Shown: piece after piece, positions 15,046-26,200 of the stretch
Layout: each line of letters begins with the position of its first letter
How positions within the stretch are numbered: position 1 is the stretch's first letter
NCBI RefSeq assembly: GCF_001721295.1
Contig: NZ_MDDS01000018.1
Location: 1 to 63,115 of the forward strand
Source of the DNA: Sphingomonas turrisvirgatae
Lineage (GTDB): Bacteria; Pseudomonadota; Alphaproteobacteria; Sphingomonadales; Sphingomonadaceae
Length of the DNA: 63,115 nt
Reading direction: 5' to 3'
The notes under the pieces: generated by a model
The model's input: the letters and a program-made list of their open reading frames with translations, nothing else
The model's database searches: none
What the model was told of the DNA's origin: nothing
Position numbers and translations under genes: made by a program

Positions 15046-16386
15046 GTGACCGCAACGTTCGACGACCATTTTGATGCCATCGCCCGGCGGAACCCGGGCC
15101 AGAATGAATATCTGCAGGCCGTTCGCGAGGTGCTGCACAGCATCTGGCCCCATGTGCAACAGCACCGCCGTTATACCGAGCACGGACTGCTCGAGCGACT
15201 GGTCGAGCCCGAGCGGATCATCATCTTTCGCGTGGCGTGGGTCGACGATCGCGGCGAGACTCAGGTCAATCGCGGCTATCGCATCCAGCACAATTCGGCG
15301 ATCGGCCCTTACAAGGGTGGCATTCGCTTCCACCCGACCGTCGACCTGTCGGTGCTCAAGTTCCTGGCGTTCGAACAGACGTTCAAGAACGCGCTGACCA
15401 CCCTGCCGATGGGCGGTGGCAAGGGGGGCAGCGACTTCGACCCCAAGGGGAAGAGCCCGGGCGAAGTCATGCGATTCTGCCAGGCTTTCGCGAGCGAGCT
15501 GTTCCGCCATGTGGGGTCCGACACCGACGTGCCGGCGGGCGACATCGGCGTCGGCGCACGCGAAGTCGGTTTCATGGCCGGCATGATCAAGAAGCTCACG
15601 AACCGCGCCGACTGCGTGTTCACGGGCAAGGGGCTGAGCTTTGGCGGCTCGCTGATCCGTCCCGAGGCGACCGGCTATGGCACCGTCTATTTCGCGCAGG
15701 AAATGCTGCTTCACAGCGGCCGCTCGATCGAAGGACTTCGCGTGGCGGTGTCGGGGTCGGGCAATGTCGCGCAATATGCCGTCGAAAAGGCGATGGAACT
15801 GGGCGCAATCGTCGTCACCGTTTCCGATTCGAGCGGGACGATCATCGATGATGAGGGCTTCACCCCCGACAAGCTTGCCGAGCTGCAGGACGTCAAGAAT
15901 CACCATTATGGCCGCGTCAGCGACTATGCGCAGCGCACCGGCGCGCGGTTCGAGGCGAGTACCAAGCCATGGAGCGTGGCATGCGATGTCGCGCTGCCGT
16001 GCGCGACGCAGAACGAGCTGAGCGGCGCGGACGCACGGATGTTGATCGCCAATGGCGTGATGTGCGTGGCCGAAGGCGCCAACATGCCCGCCACGGCCGA
16101 AGCGATCGCGGCGTTCGAGGCTGCGGGCGCGCTGTTCGGGCCGGGCAAGGCAAGTAACGCCGGTGGCGTCGCAACCTCTGGCCTGGAGATGAGCCAGAAC
16201 GCGATGCGTCTGTCTTGGCCGCGCGAGGAAGTGGATGCGCGCCTGCTGGAGATCATGCGCGGCATCCATCGCGCGTGCCTGAACTATGGCGCGCGGCCCG
16301 ACGGCACGGTCAGCTATGTGAACGGCGCGAATATTGCCGGTTTCGTCAAGGTCGCCGACGCAATGCTTGCCCAGGGCGTGATCTGA
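15046..16386 (+). CDS. gdhA: NADP-type glutamate dehydrogenase
   Basis: 446 residues, matching the roughly 447-residue hexameric NADP enzyme. Substrate-site and catalytic motifs: PYKGGIRFHP, the catalytic Lys region LPMGGGKGGSDFDPKG, VPAGDIGVGAREVG; dinucleotide fold GSGNVAQYA; C-terminal NAGGVATSGLEMSQN. The GTG at 15046 is chosen because AGGAGA lies 9 bases upstream and the protein begins like its homologues; an upstream ATG would add 17 unlikely residues. It is a single-gene unit inserted against the flanking minus-strand genes. Confidence 0.95.
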   Translation: MTATFDDHFDAIARRNPGQNEYLQAVREVLHSIWPHVQQHRRYTEHGLLERLVEPERIIIFRVAWVDDRGETQVNRGYRIQHNSAIGPYKGGIRFHPTVDLSVLKFLAFEQTFKNALTTLPMGGGKGGSDFDPKGKSPGEVMRFCQAFASELFRHVGSDTDVPAGDIGVGAREVGFMAGMIKKLTNRADCVFTGKGLSFGGSLIRPEATGYGTVYFAQEMLLHSGRSIEGLRVAVSGSGNVAQYAVEKAMELGAIVVTVSDSSGTIIDDEGFTPDKLAELQDVKNHHYGRVSDYAQRTGARFEASTKPWSVACDVALPCATQNELSGADARMLIANGVMCVAEGANMPATAEAIAAFEAAGALFGPGKASNAGGVATSGLEMSQNAMRLSWPREEVDARLLEIMRGIHRACLNYGARPDGTVSYVNGANIAGFVKVADAMLAQGVI

Positions 16387-16397
16387 CGCCCGCCCGG

Positions 16398-17585
16398 TCA
16401 ATCCAGCAGTTGCGCGAGATCGACCGGGCGGCCCTGGCGGCGCAGTTCAACCGCGATGCGCGGCGATTCGGCAGCCTGGGGTGCGCGGCCGAGCGGGCTG
16501 CCCTGGATCAGCACGTCGCCGACGCGCACGGCGAGGCGATCAAGCCCGGTGACGAGCGAAGTCCATCCGCCGCCATGGTCGAGGATGACGATGTTGCCGT
16601 AGCGGCGGAAACGGCCGGCATAGACGACGCGCCCGCCGGTCGGCGCGACGACCTGTGCGCCAGGCCAGGTCGCGAGGGTGAGCCCGCGCGAGCGCACGCC
16701 TTCGGCCGAGACTTCGCCGAGGCCGGTGACGATCTGGCCGGCGACCGGCAGGCGATAAGGCGGTTGCGCGCTGCGGCGCGGCGCGGCGGCGGCGGCTTCG
16801 TCCTCGCCGCCGGGACGCGGGAGCGGGCCGGGTAGCGCCTCGAGCGCGGCGCGGGTCTGGGCGGCCTGGCCCAGCGAATCCATGAGATCGACCAGATCGC
16901 GCGCCTGTTCGCCCAGCGCCAGCGCGCGATCGGATTCGACCATGGCGGTGCGGCGGTAATCGGCCGAGCGCAGGCGATGCTCCGCCTCCAACTTCACCAG
17001 CGCGAGCCGTTCGTCCTCGAGCCGGGTGCGGGCGTCGCGCAGGCTCTGCTCGGCAAGCTGCGCCCCTTCGCGCAGGCGGCGGGTCCGATCGATCTCGCCG
17101 CGCACGCCGTCGGCGCGGGCGCGCACCACCGGCGCGACGGCGCCGAGCGCGGCGCGGACATGCACGATATCGGACGTCGAGCCCGGCTGGACGAGACCGA
17201 GCAGCGCCGGGCGACGCGCGAGCGATTGAAGCGCGGCGACGAGCCGCGCGATCGGGCCTTGCTGCTCGGCAAGGCGAACGCGCTGTTGCGCGAGCATGCG
17301 ATCGACGATGGCAATGCGCGCGCGGGCGGCGGCGATCTGTGCCTCAGCCGCCTGGATGCTGGCAGCGACGGCCGCTTCGCGCGTGCCGGCGCGGCGCGCT
17401 TCGTCGCGCTCGGCGGCGGCGGCGCGTTGCAGCGCCTGCGCCCGTGCATCGGCCGCCTGCGCCGCGCGGTTGGCGATGGCCAGGCGAGCGCGCTGATCAA
17501 CAAGATCGGGGGACTGGGCGAGCAGCGCGGTTGCGCCTGCCGCGGCAAGCAGGGCGGCGGCGGCGGCAAGGATCGGCCGGCGCAC
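16398..17585 (-). CDS. envC: EnvC-like murein hydrolase activator (degenerate LytM)
   Basis: 395 residues: signal peptide, a long coiled coil (about 35-260, rich in Ala/Arg/Gln) and a C-terminal LytM/M23 fold. The zinc ligands of active M23 peptidases are not in place (SRGLTLATWPG replaces the usual HxGxD segment), so it is probably an amidase activator in cell separation, like E. coli EnvC. The GTG at 17585 overlaps the rlmH stop region and starts the signal peptide; the longer open frame upstream is rejected. Only 11 bases separate it from the convergent gdhA. Confidence 0.85.
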   Translation of the reverse strand: MRRPILAAAAALLAAAGATALLAQSPDLVDQRARLAIANRAAQAADARAQALQRAAAAERDEARRAGTREAAVAASIQAAEAQIAAARARIAIVDRMLAQQRVRLAEQQGPIARLVAALQSLARRPALLGLVQPGSTSDIVHVRAALGAVAPVVRARADGVRGEIDRTRRLREGAQLAEQSLRDARTRLEDERLALVKLEAEHRLRSADYRRTAMVESDRALALGEQARDLVDLMDSLGQAAQTRAALEALPGPLPRPGGEDEAAAAAPRRSAQPPYRLPVAGQIVTGLGEVSAEGVRSRGLTLATWPGAQVVAPTGGRVVYAGRFRRYGNIVILDHGGGWTSLVTGLDRLAVRVGDVLIQGSPLGRAPQAAESPRIAVELRRQGRPVDLAQLLD

Positions 17586-17587
17586 CG

Positions 17588-18010
17588 CTAACCCTCGCGG
17601 TGATAGGGGTGGTTGGCCAGGATGCTGGTCGCGCGCCACAATTGTTCGGCCAGCATGGCGCGCGCCATGAGGTGCGGCCAGGTCGCGCGACCGAAGGAGA
17701 GCAGCAGGTCGGCCTGCGCCCGCTCGGCATCGCCGAACCCGTCGGCCGCGCCGATCATGAATCGGCATTCGCGCACGCCATCGTCGCGCCACGCGCCGAG
17801 CTTGGCGGCGAGGACGCGCGAGGGCAGATTCTCGCCCAACTCGTCAAGCAGCACGCGGCGCGTGCCCGGCGCGAGATCGGGCAGCTTGCCGCCGGTATCG
17901 GGCAGCTCGGTGATCCGGTGCGGCCAGGTCACGCGCTTCATGTAGCGCGCGACAAGGTCGGCCTCCGGCCCGCGGCCGATGCGCCCGCGCGCGACGATGT
18001 GGAGGAGCAT
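17588..18010 (-). CDS. rlmH: 23S rRNA pseudouridine1915 N3-methyltransferase
   Basis: 140-residue SPOUT methyltransferase acting on helix 69 of the ribosome. The C-terminal knot motif AEQLWRA..NHPYHR and the FMIGAADGFG cofactor loop are present; that loop is usually Gly-Gly, here Gly-Ala-Ala. Followed within 2 bases by envC. The gap from rsfS holds a palindromic element. Confidence 0.92.
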   Translation of the reverse strand: MLLHIVARGRIGRGPEADLVARYMKRVTWPHRITELPDTGGKLPDLAPGTRRVLLDELGENLPSRVLAAKLGAWRDDGVRECRFMIGAADGFGDAERAQADLLLSFGRATWPHLMARAMLAEQLWRATSILANHPYHREG

Positions 18011-18034
18011 GGGTTCAGGCTTGGAGCTGGGTCG

Positions 18035-18126
18035 CCCTCACCCTTCCCACCGCCTGCGGCGGCGGGCCCCTTCCCTCTCCCGATGGGAGAGGGAGGGAGG
18101 TGCCGCAGGCACCGGAAGGGTGAGGG
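18035..18126. repeat. Palindromic element CCCTCACCCTTCC/GGAAGGGTGAGGG
   Basis: 13-bp perfect outer arms (18035-18047 and 18114-18126) enclose a second hairpin, CCCTCTCCC-GAT-GGGAGAGGG. It sits inside the rsfS-rlmH operon, so it will be transcribed as a long stem that could alter mRNA processing. It resembles a repeat widespread in proteobacterial intergenic DNA. Confidence 0.75.
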
Positions 18127-18141
18127 CCACCACCATGGATC

Positions 18142-18540
18142 TTACGCCGTGCCGCCCGGCCCGTCCCCGAACGCCCACATCCGTTCCAGATTGTAGAAGC
18201 TGCGCACTTCGGGGCGAAACAGGTGGACGATCACGTCGCCCGCGTCGATCAGCACCCAGTCGGCCGTGGGCAACCCCTCGATCCGCGGACTCTGACCGAA
18301 CTCGGCCTTGATCTTCTCGGCCAGCTTCTGCGCCATCGACGCGACCTGGCGCGTCGAGCGACCGCTCGCCACCACCATGTAGTCGGCGATGCTGCTCTTG
18401 CCGGCGAGCGGGATCGAGACGGTTTCGACCGCCTGATCGTCGTCGAGCGAGGCCAGGATCAGCGCGTGCAGCGCGTTCGCGTCGTCACGCACGCCGCTTG
18501 CGGCGGAAGGCGTCTGCGACACGTCGGGGGATGCGTTCAA
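18142..18540 (-). CDS. rsfS: Ribosome silencing factor
   Basis: 132 residues; binds ribosomal protein L14 and blocks subunit joining under starvation. Core motifs are present: IADYMVVASGRSTRQV, EGLPTADWVLIDAGDVIVHLF, VRSFYNLERMW. It overlaps the nadD stop by 4 bases. Confidence 0.94.
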   Translation of the reverse strand: MNASPDVSQTPSAASGVRDDANALHALILASLDDDQAVETVSIPLAGKSSIADYMVVASGRSTRQVASMAQKLAEKIKAEFGQSPRIEGLPTADWVLIDAGDVIVHLFRPEVRSFYNLERMWAFGDGPGGTA

Positions 18541-19166
18541 GAGGGCTCCTTGGTCAGCGATGTGCTGTTTGTTGAGGACGGCGCGTAACGCCGGTGCCAG
18601 GCAGGGTCGGCGGCGCGAAGCCGGGTCGCCGAAGTCGGATCAGGGCGGAAGCGCAACAGCACCAGGGCCGGCAAACTCCACTTCGTCCAGTTCTTCGCCT
18701 GGCCTGCGGGCCGCACATAGCGCCGCAGCCAACCCATTGCAGGACTTGCATGGGCGCGTGCATCATAGCCCGGGCGAGCGACCACCGCAATCGGAACTTG
18801 CCGCGCGATGGTACGCCAGCCTTTCCAGCGGTCGAACTGCGCGAGATTGTCGGCGCCCATCAGCCAAACGAAGCGATTTTTGGGGTAGCGGCGCGTCAGC
18901 TTGGTCAGCGTGTCCAGCGTGTAGCGGGTCTTCAGCTGCTGTTCGATCGCGGTGGGACGGATCGGCGCGTGCCGCGCGACCCGTCGCGCAGAGGCGAGCC
19001 GCGCGGCGAGCGGCGCCATGCCCTCGACCGGCTTTAGCGGATTGCCGGGCGAGACGAGCCACCACACCTCGTCCAGCTGCAGCGCGCGCAAGGCATGGAG
19101 CGAGATCGCGCGGTGCCCGCGATGCGCCGGGTTGAACGACCCGCCAAGGAGGCCGATGCGTTTCAA
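18537..19166 (-). CDS. nadD: Nicotinate-nucleotide adenylyltransferase
   Basis: 209-residue NAD-synthesis enzyme (nicotinate mononucleotide + ATP). The nucleotidyltransferase motif GLLGGSFNPAHRGH is at the N-terminus and the MGADNLAQFDRWK substrate motif follows. It is 10 bases from proA, in the conserved proA-nadD-rsfS-rlmH order. Confidence 0.94.
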   Translation of the reverse strand: MKRIGLLGGSFNPAHRGHRAISLHALRALQLDEVWWLVSPGNPLKPVEGMAPLAARLASARRVARHAPIRPTAIEQQLKTRYTLDTLTKLTRRYPKNRFVWLMGADNLAQFDRWKGWRTIARQVPIAVVARPGYDARAHASPAMGWLRRYVRPAGQAKNWTKWSLPALVLLRFRPDPTSATRLRAADPAWHRRYAPSSTNSTSLTKEPS

Positions 19167-19176
19167 GCCAATGCGC

Positions 19177-20445
19177 TCAAGGCCGCGTCTGGCCCGTCCC
19201 GCGCACCACCCATTTGTAGGTCGTCAGCCCCTCAAGCGCGACTGGGCCGCGCGCGTGGAGGCGGCCGGTGGCGATGCCGATTTCGGCGCCAAGCCCGAAC
19301 TCGCCGCCATCGGCGAACTGGGTCGAGGCGTTCCACATGACGATCGCGCTGTCGACGCCATTGAGGAAGCGTTCGGCGGTGGCGGCGTCCTGCGTGACGA
19401 TCGCATCGGTATGGTGCGAGCCATGCGCGGCGATGTGCGCCATCGCGTCCTCCACGCCGTCGACTCGCTTCACCGAGAGAATCGCATCGAGATATTCGGT
19501 GTCCCAATCCGCATCGGTGGCGGGCACGATGCGCGGGTCGAGTGCGCGGATTTCCGCATCGCCGCGCAGTTCGCAGCCCTTGTCGAGCAATGCCGCCAGG
19601 ATCGGCGCCGGATCGGCAAAGGCACGGTCGATCAGGAGCGTTTCGGTCGCGCCGCAGATGCCGGTCCGGCGCAGCTTGGCATTCACCGCAAGATCAAGCG
19701 CCATCGCCGGATCGGCCGCGCCGTCGATATAGCTGTGGTTGATCCCATCGAGATGCGCGAGCACGGGGACGCGCGCCTCGGCCTGAACGCGCGCGACCAG
19801 GCTCTTGCCGCCGCGCGGCACGACCATGTCGATCAGCCCTTCGGCCTTGAGCATCGCGCCCACGGCGGCGCGATCGGTGATCGGTACGAGCTGAACCGAG
19901 TCGGCCGGCAGGCCGGCCTGTGCCAGCCCGGCGGCGAAGGCGGCGTGGATCGCCCGATTGCTGTGCGCGGCTTCCGACCCGCCGCGCAGGATCGCGGCAT
20001 TGCCGCTCATCACGCACAGCGCCGCCGCGTCAGCGGTGACGTTGGGACGGCTTTCATAGATGATGCCGATGACGCCGATCGGCACGCGCACGCGGGCGAG
20101 CTTCAAGCCGTTGGGCCGCTCGCTGGCGCTGATCGTCTCACCCACCGGATCGGGCAATGCGGCGACCGCCTCGACCCCCGCCGCTGCGCCTTCGAGACGG
20201 GCAGGATCGAGCCGCAGCCGGTCGAGCAGCGCGCCGGACAGGCCGTTCGCCTCGCCCGCCGCGACGTCCAGCGCGTTCGCGGCGAGGATGGCGTCCGCCT
20301 GCGTGCGCATCGCGGCGGCGGCGGCGCGCAATCCGTCGGCCTTGGCCGTGGTTGGCAGCCCGGCGAGCGATCCGGCGGCGGCACGGGCACGCCGGCCCAT
20401 ATCGGCGATCAGGGTCTCGGGGCTGCTGTCGGGCGTCTGGTCCAT
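19177..20445 (-). CDS. proA: Gamma-glutamyl phosphate reductase
   Basis: 422-residue NADPH enzyme of proline synthesis. Aldehyde-dehydrogenase fold with the catalytic Cys in [13 protein letters not shown]; also [14 protein letters not shown] and the nucleotide-binding RGGSEA region. No proB in the window. Divergent from the DUF3667 gene across 72 bases. Confidence 0.95.
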   Translation of the reverse strand: MDQTPDSSPETLIADMGRRARAAAGSLAGLPTTAKADGLRAAAAAMRTQADAILAANALDVAAGEANGLSGALLDRLRLDPARLEGAAAGVEAVAALPDPVGETISASERPNGLKLARVRVPIGVIGIIYESRPNVTADAAALCVMSGNAAILRGGSEAAHSNRAIHAAFAAGLAQAGLPADSVQLVPITDRAAVGAMLKAEGLIDMVVPRGGKSLVARVQAEARVPVLAHLDGINHSYIDGAADPAMALDLAVNAKLRRTGICGATETLLIDRAFADPAPILAALLDKGCELRGDAEIRALDPRIVPATDADWDTEYLDAILSVKRVDGVEDAMAHIAAHGSHHTDAIVTQDAATAERFLNGVDSAIVMWNASTQFADGGEFGLGAEIGIATGRLHARGPVALEGLTTYKWVVRGTGQTRP

Positions 20446-20517
20446 GCCCGCCCGCTATCACGCTGTTGCGCGAAAGTCCCTATCGCCTGCGCTTTGCCAA
20501 GCTGATAGCGTGGCTTC

Positions 20518-21585
20518 ATGGGGGAATTCGACGCAGCGGGCGAGATCGTCAGCGGGGCCTTGCTGGGCCGCGCTGTGGAGCGGCGGCACGGGGAAACGCG
20601 GGGCGACGGCCATGGCGAGCATGGTGGATTGTGCCTGAACTGCGGCACCAGCCTGGTCGGGCCGCATTGCCATCGCTGCGGACAGGTCGGCCATGTGCAT
20701 CGCACGATCGGCGCGATCGGGCACGAACTGCTGCATGGCGTCGTCCATTTCGAGGGGAAGCTGTGGCGCACGCTGCCGATGCTGGTCCTGCGGCCGGGCG
20801 AGTTGACGCGACGATATATCCATGGCGAGCGGGCGCATTTCGTCTCGCCGATGGCGATGTTCCTGTTTTCGGTCTTCACGATGTTCGCGGTGCTGCAGAT
20901 CATGGGCGTCTCGCCCCCGGCCGAAGTCGGGACGACCGAGCAGTTCCGCAGCGGACTAAGCTTTGCGCTCGAGCAGACGAAGGATGCGTTGACCGACGCC
21001 CAGTCCGATCGCGCGAAGGCCGAGCCGGGGAGCGAACGCGCGGCCAAGCTGGACAAGCGCATCGCGGGGCTGAACGACGAGTTGAAGAAGCTGGAAGCGG
21101 TGCCGGTCTCGCTCAACAACACGCGACTGATCGGGGACAAGTTCACGACCGGCTGGCACCGGTTGGACAAGGGGATCGAGAAGGCGAACAAGAACCCGGG
21201 ACTTGCGCTCTACAAGCTGCAGGCCAACAGCTATAAATTCAGCTGGGCGCTGATCCCGTTGTCGATCCCGTTCGTTTGGCTGCTGTTCGCGTGGCGGCGG
21301 CGGTACCATGGGTATGACCATGCGGTGTTCGTGACCTACTCGCTGGCGTTCATGTCGCTATTGTTCATCGTCCTGACGATCGCCGGCGCGGTGGGCGTGA
21401 GCATGGGATGGCTGGCGACGGTCGGCCTGATCGTGCCGCCGATCCACATCTTCTTCCAGATGAAGGGCGCCTATCGCCTGCGCGGGTGGAACGCGGCGCT
21501 GCGCACCTTCGTGCTGCTGCACCTCATCACGCTGGTCGTGCTGTTGTTCGGGCTGTTGCTGCTGGGGCTGGGCCTGGTCGGGTAG
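20518..21585 (+). CDS. DUF3667 zinc-ribbon membrane protein
   Basis: 355 residues. A rubredoxin-like zinc ribbon, CLNCGTSLVGPHCHRCGQ (about 41-58), is followed by HELLHG and RRYIHGERAHFVSP, which define DUF3667. One membrane segment at about 115-130, a charged helical linker (about 140-215), then three more membrane segments to the end. Function unknown; transcribed alone. Confidence 0.82.
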   Translation: MGEFDAAGEIVSGALLGRAVERRHGETRGDGHGEHGGLCLNCGTSLVGPHCHRCGQVGHVHRTIGAIGHELLHGVVHFEGKLWRTLPMLVLRPGELTRRYIHGERAHFVSPMAMFLFSVFTMFAVLQIMGVSPPAEVGTTEQFRSGLSFALEQTKDALTDAQSDRAKAEPGSERAAKLDKRIAGLNDELKKLEAVPVSLNNTRLIGDKFTTGWHRLDKGIEKANKNPGLALYKLQANSYKFSWALIPLSIPFVWLLFAWRRRYHGYDHAVFVTYSLAFMSLLFIVLTIAGAVGVSMGWLATVGLIVPPIHIFFQMKGAYRLRGWNAALRTFVLLHLITLVVLLFGLLLLGLGLVG

Positions 21586-21606
21586 CGGTTCAGCGCAACG
21601 CGACCG

Positions 21607-21972
21607 TCAACGGCACGGATAGCGTTTCTTCATCATCGCGTAGAAGGCGGTTTTGGTGCTCATCCCGCGCTGTGGGAGGGGTATCGCTTCAAATTCGGCG
21701 AGAATGTCCTTGCTGCCGAGCTTTGCCTGGCCCTTGGCGGGCGGGCAGCTGTGCGGCACGCGACCGGCGGCGCGGGCGGACTCGATTTCGGCCCGATAGT
21801 CGGCGGCGACGCCCTTCATCTCGTTAGTCAGCAGCTTGATGTCCGGCGACCCCATCGCGAAGATGCCCTTCGCCTTGAGGCCGTTCACCTTGGCCAGGAA
21901 TTGGGCCACGGTCATCGCCTGAGCCGTCGCCGGCAGCGCGAGCAAGGCAGCGATCAGCATCAGTTTACGCAT
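21607..21972 (-). CDS. Small secreted protein, Rap1a/Tai-like
   Basis: 121 residues with a signal peptide (about 1-19, ending AQA-M), a helical body and two cysteines (HSCPP and YPCR). Size, signal and the CPP...AF...YPC layout resemble Rap1a/Tai family periplasmic immunity proteins, whose partners are type VI amidase effectors. No effector or secretion gene is near, so it may be an orphan or an unrelated small protein. Convergent with the DUF3667 gene, 21 bases apart. Confidence 0.6.
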   Translation of the reverse strand: MRKLMLIAALLALPATAQAMTVAQFLAKVNGLKAKGIFAMGSPDIKLLTNEMKGVAADYRAEIESARAAGRVPHSCPPAKGQAKLGSKDILAEFEAIPLPQRGMSTKTAFYAMMKKRYPCR

Positions 21973-22057
21973 GGCAGCTCTCCCGTTCGAGCGGCGATAG
22001 CCTGCGATTATGGCGCGGCTTGGGCGGCGGATGCCAAGCGGCGGCGACCAAAACGAA

Positions 22058-22084
22058 GCGGCCCGCTCTCATCGAGCGGGCCGC
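22058..22084 (-). terminator. Intrinsic terminator of ftsH
   Basis: Perfect 11-bp stem (22058-22068 with 22074-22084), 5-base loop, followed on the minus strand by TTCGTTTTGG. It begins 27 bases past the ftsH stop. Confidence 0.8.
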
Positions 22085-22111
22085 AGGGTATTCAACGAAG
22101 GACTGACCGGC

Positions 22112-24085
<1,974 letters not shown>

Positions 24086-24158
24086 CGATTTCCAGCAGGT
24101 GCAATGAGTCGAAGCTAAGATAGGCACTCGCAGGTTAATGGCAACGGAACAGCTTCGA

Positions 24159-25238
24159 TCAGTGTGATCGACGCGCCGGGGCGAGGGTGAGGTGCCAGAT
24201 GTTGCGCCTGGGCGTGACGAGGATGCCGGCCTGAGTTGCGGCGCGGCCGGCGTCCAGCGCGTCGAGCAGCGCCTCGACATTGCTTGCCGCGGAAAAGGGC
24301 GGGGCGGTCACATCGTGCCGCTCGCGAGCGTCGGCGATGGCGTGCCGCACGAGCCGGCGCTGAACCTCGCGCGGCAGGCCGGCGGCGTCGAGCTTGCCCT
24401 TGGCGGGCGACCAGCGTTCGGCGGCGATCCCCTCCACCAATGTGGCAAGCGCGGCGTCGGTTTCCTCGATATGCGCAGCCGCCGCCGCGAGCGCGCCGGC
24501 AGAGAGCAGCGACTGGTCAGTGAGGAAAGCGCGATAGCGGGTGCGATCGTGGCGCGGGTCGATATTGCTCGGGTCCTCGGCCCAGACGATCCCCGCCGCC
24601 TGCGCCACGTCGCGCAACTCACGACGCCGCCAGCGGAGCAGCGGGCGCAGGATAAGCGTGGCTCGGCTGTGTCGGTACGGGCGAATGCCGCTGAGCCCGG
24701 TAATGCCCGAGGCGCGGTTCAGGCGCATCAGCAGCGTTTCGGCCTGATCGTCGGCGTGATGGGCGGTGAGCAGGATGCCGACGCCCTGGCCGGCCATCCA
24801 GCGTTCGAGCGCGGTATAGCGGGCGGCACGTGCCTGTTTCTGGAGGCTGCTGCCAGCGATCGGATCAAGCGGCGTCAGCGTCGCATGCGGCACGTCGAGC
24901 CGCGCGCACAGCGCCGCGACCAGCGCGGCTTCGGCCGCGGCATCGGCGCGCAGGCGGTGGTCGACCGTGGCAGCGACGATCCGGCCGGGAAAGGCGGCGG
25001 CGGCGAGCAGCAGCATCGCCATGCTGTCGCTGCCACCCGAGACCGCCAGAGCGAGGCTCCTGTCACGGATCGCGTCACCGATCGCGTCGCCGATCGCGTC
25101 GCCGAGCGCTTCGCCGGTCGCGCGGCGGTGAAGGCGGTCGAGATCGGCACGAAACCGGTCGACCAGCCCGGCGTCCGGCCGGGCAACCGGAGCCGTCAGC
25201 TCACTTGCACTTGCTGGCGGAGCGGCCGGTCGCGACAT
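24159..25238 (-). CDS. tilS: tRNA(Ile)-lysidine synthetase
   Basis: 359 residues; converts C34 of tRNA-Ile(CAU) to lysidine, normally essential. The P-loop SGGSDS is at about 67-72, then [21 protein letters not shown] and EDPSN. Just before the P-loop is an in-frame run of four near-identical GDAI-type tetrapeptides made by 12-bp tandem repeats. The start at 25238 overlaps the cpoB end by 38 bases; no better start is visible. Confidence 0.93.
   Translation of the reverse strand: MSRPAAPPASASELTAPVARPDAGLVDRFRADLDRLHRRATGEALGDAIGDAIGDAIRDRSLALAVSGGSDSMAMLLLAAAAFPGRIVAATVDHRLRADAAAEAALVAALCARLDVPHATLTPLDPIAGSSLQKQARAARYTALERWMAGQGVGILLTAHHADDQAETLLMRLNRASGITGLSGIRPYRHSRATLILRPLLRWRRRELRDVAQAAGIVWAEDPSNIDPRHDRTRYRAFLTDQSLLSAGALAAAAAHIEETDAALATLVEGIAAERWSPAKGKLDAAGLPREVQRRLVRHAIADARERHDVTAPPFSAASNVEALLDALDAGRAATQAGILVTPRRNIWHLTLAPARRSH
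25067..25114. repeat. Four 12-bp tandem repeats inside tilS
   Basis: Units GGATCGCGTCAC, CGATCGCGTCGC (twice, identical) and CGAGCGCTTCGC, in frame, giving the peptide [16 protein letters not shown] on the minus strand. Unit length is a multiple of three, so gain or loss would not shift the frame. Confidence 0.85.
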
Positions 25239-26130
25239 CCATCTTCAACCCTGCCGAGAGGCGATCGCCATAGACTTGCTGAAGCTCGTCATAGACCTTG
25301 CACACCTCGCTCGCCGGCTTCTTCATCTTCACCAGCGCCTGCGCGAGATAATAGAGCGAGTCCGGCGCGCGGTCGCCGTTCGGCATCTTCTGATAGCCTT
25401 CGAAGAAGGCGGTCGCGGCCATTGCCGGCTTGCCCTGGTCGAGCAATGCGCGGCCAAGCAGGTTCTGCGCATAGCTCGCGCGGCGATGGCTGGGGTATTT
25501 CTGCACAACCTGGCGCAGCTCGGCCACGGCGGCGTCATATTGCTTGGCCTGCCACAGGCGGAAGCCATAGACATAGCCATCCTCGGCCGGATCGCTGGAG
25601 CTCGGGCGCTCGACCCCGGCCACGGGCACGGAGGCGGGGATTACCGGGCCGCCCTGCGCAGGACGAGCCGCCGGCGGGCGGGTCGATCCGGTCGCGGCGC
25701 CGGCAGCTTCGTTGCTCACGGCCGAGTTCGTGTCTTCCAGCGCCTTGAGCCGGGCGTCGGTCGAGCGCTTATATGCGGTGAACGCATCCTCGAGCTGGCG
25801 CAGCTTGAACTGCGATTGCTCGACCTGCCCGGTCAGCGACTGGACGCTGGATTCAAGCGCGGCAACGCGAGCGGTGAGGTCGGTGACGGCGCTGCCGGCA
25901 GGGACGCCGGGTACGGTGCTGGGCTGCTGCGGTGCGGTGATCTGCGGTTCGACCGTCTGGCCTGCGCCGCCGGGAAATACCTTGCGCTGCACCGCGCGCA
26001 TCTCACGCTCGAGCCGATCGACGCGACCCTCGACGCCGAGCTGCGCGCTCGATCGTCCGGTCTGCGCCGCGACCGGCAGCGATGCCGCCGCAAGCGCGGC
26101 CACAGCCGCCATGGTTGCCATCAAACGCAT
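25201..26130 (-). CDS. cpoB: Cell division coordinator CpoB (YbgF)
   Basis: 309-residue periplasmic protein linking the Tol-Pal system to PBP1B-type synthesis during constriction. Signal peptide (about 1-22, ending AAQ), a trimerising coiled coil (about 30-130), a Pro/Ala-rich linker, then TPR repeats (YGFRLWQAKQYDAAVAELR onward). The start at 26130 follows a GGGGGG-rich ribosome-binding region and begins the signal peptide; the longer open frame is not used. No pal or tol gene within the window. Confidence 0.88.
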   Translation of the reverse strand: MRLMATMAAVAALAAASLPVAAQTGRSSAQLGVEGRVDRLEREMRAVQRKVFPGGAGQTVEPQITAPQQPSTVPGVPAGSAVTDLTARVAALESSVQSLTGQVEQSQFKLRQLEDAFTAYKRSTDARLKALEDTNSAVSNEAAGAATGSTRPPAARPAQGGPVIPASVPVAGVERPSSSDPAEDGYVYGFRLWQAKQYDAAVAELRQVVQKYPSHRRASYAQNLLGRALLDQGKPAMAATAFFEGYQKMPNGDRAPDSLYYLAQALVKMKKPASEVCKVYDELQQVYGDRLSAGLKMDVATGRSASKCK

Positions 26131-26200
26131 TGCAACACCCCCCACAGGCGCGAAGTTACTGAACGCCATATACATCTCACATCGATCCTGTCGCCACGCT

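Noticed and set aside
20453..20510. CGCTATCA/TGATAGCG inverted repeat between proA and the DUF3667 gene
   Set aside because: Arms are only 8 bp and 42 bases apart, so chance is likely.
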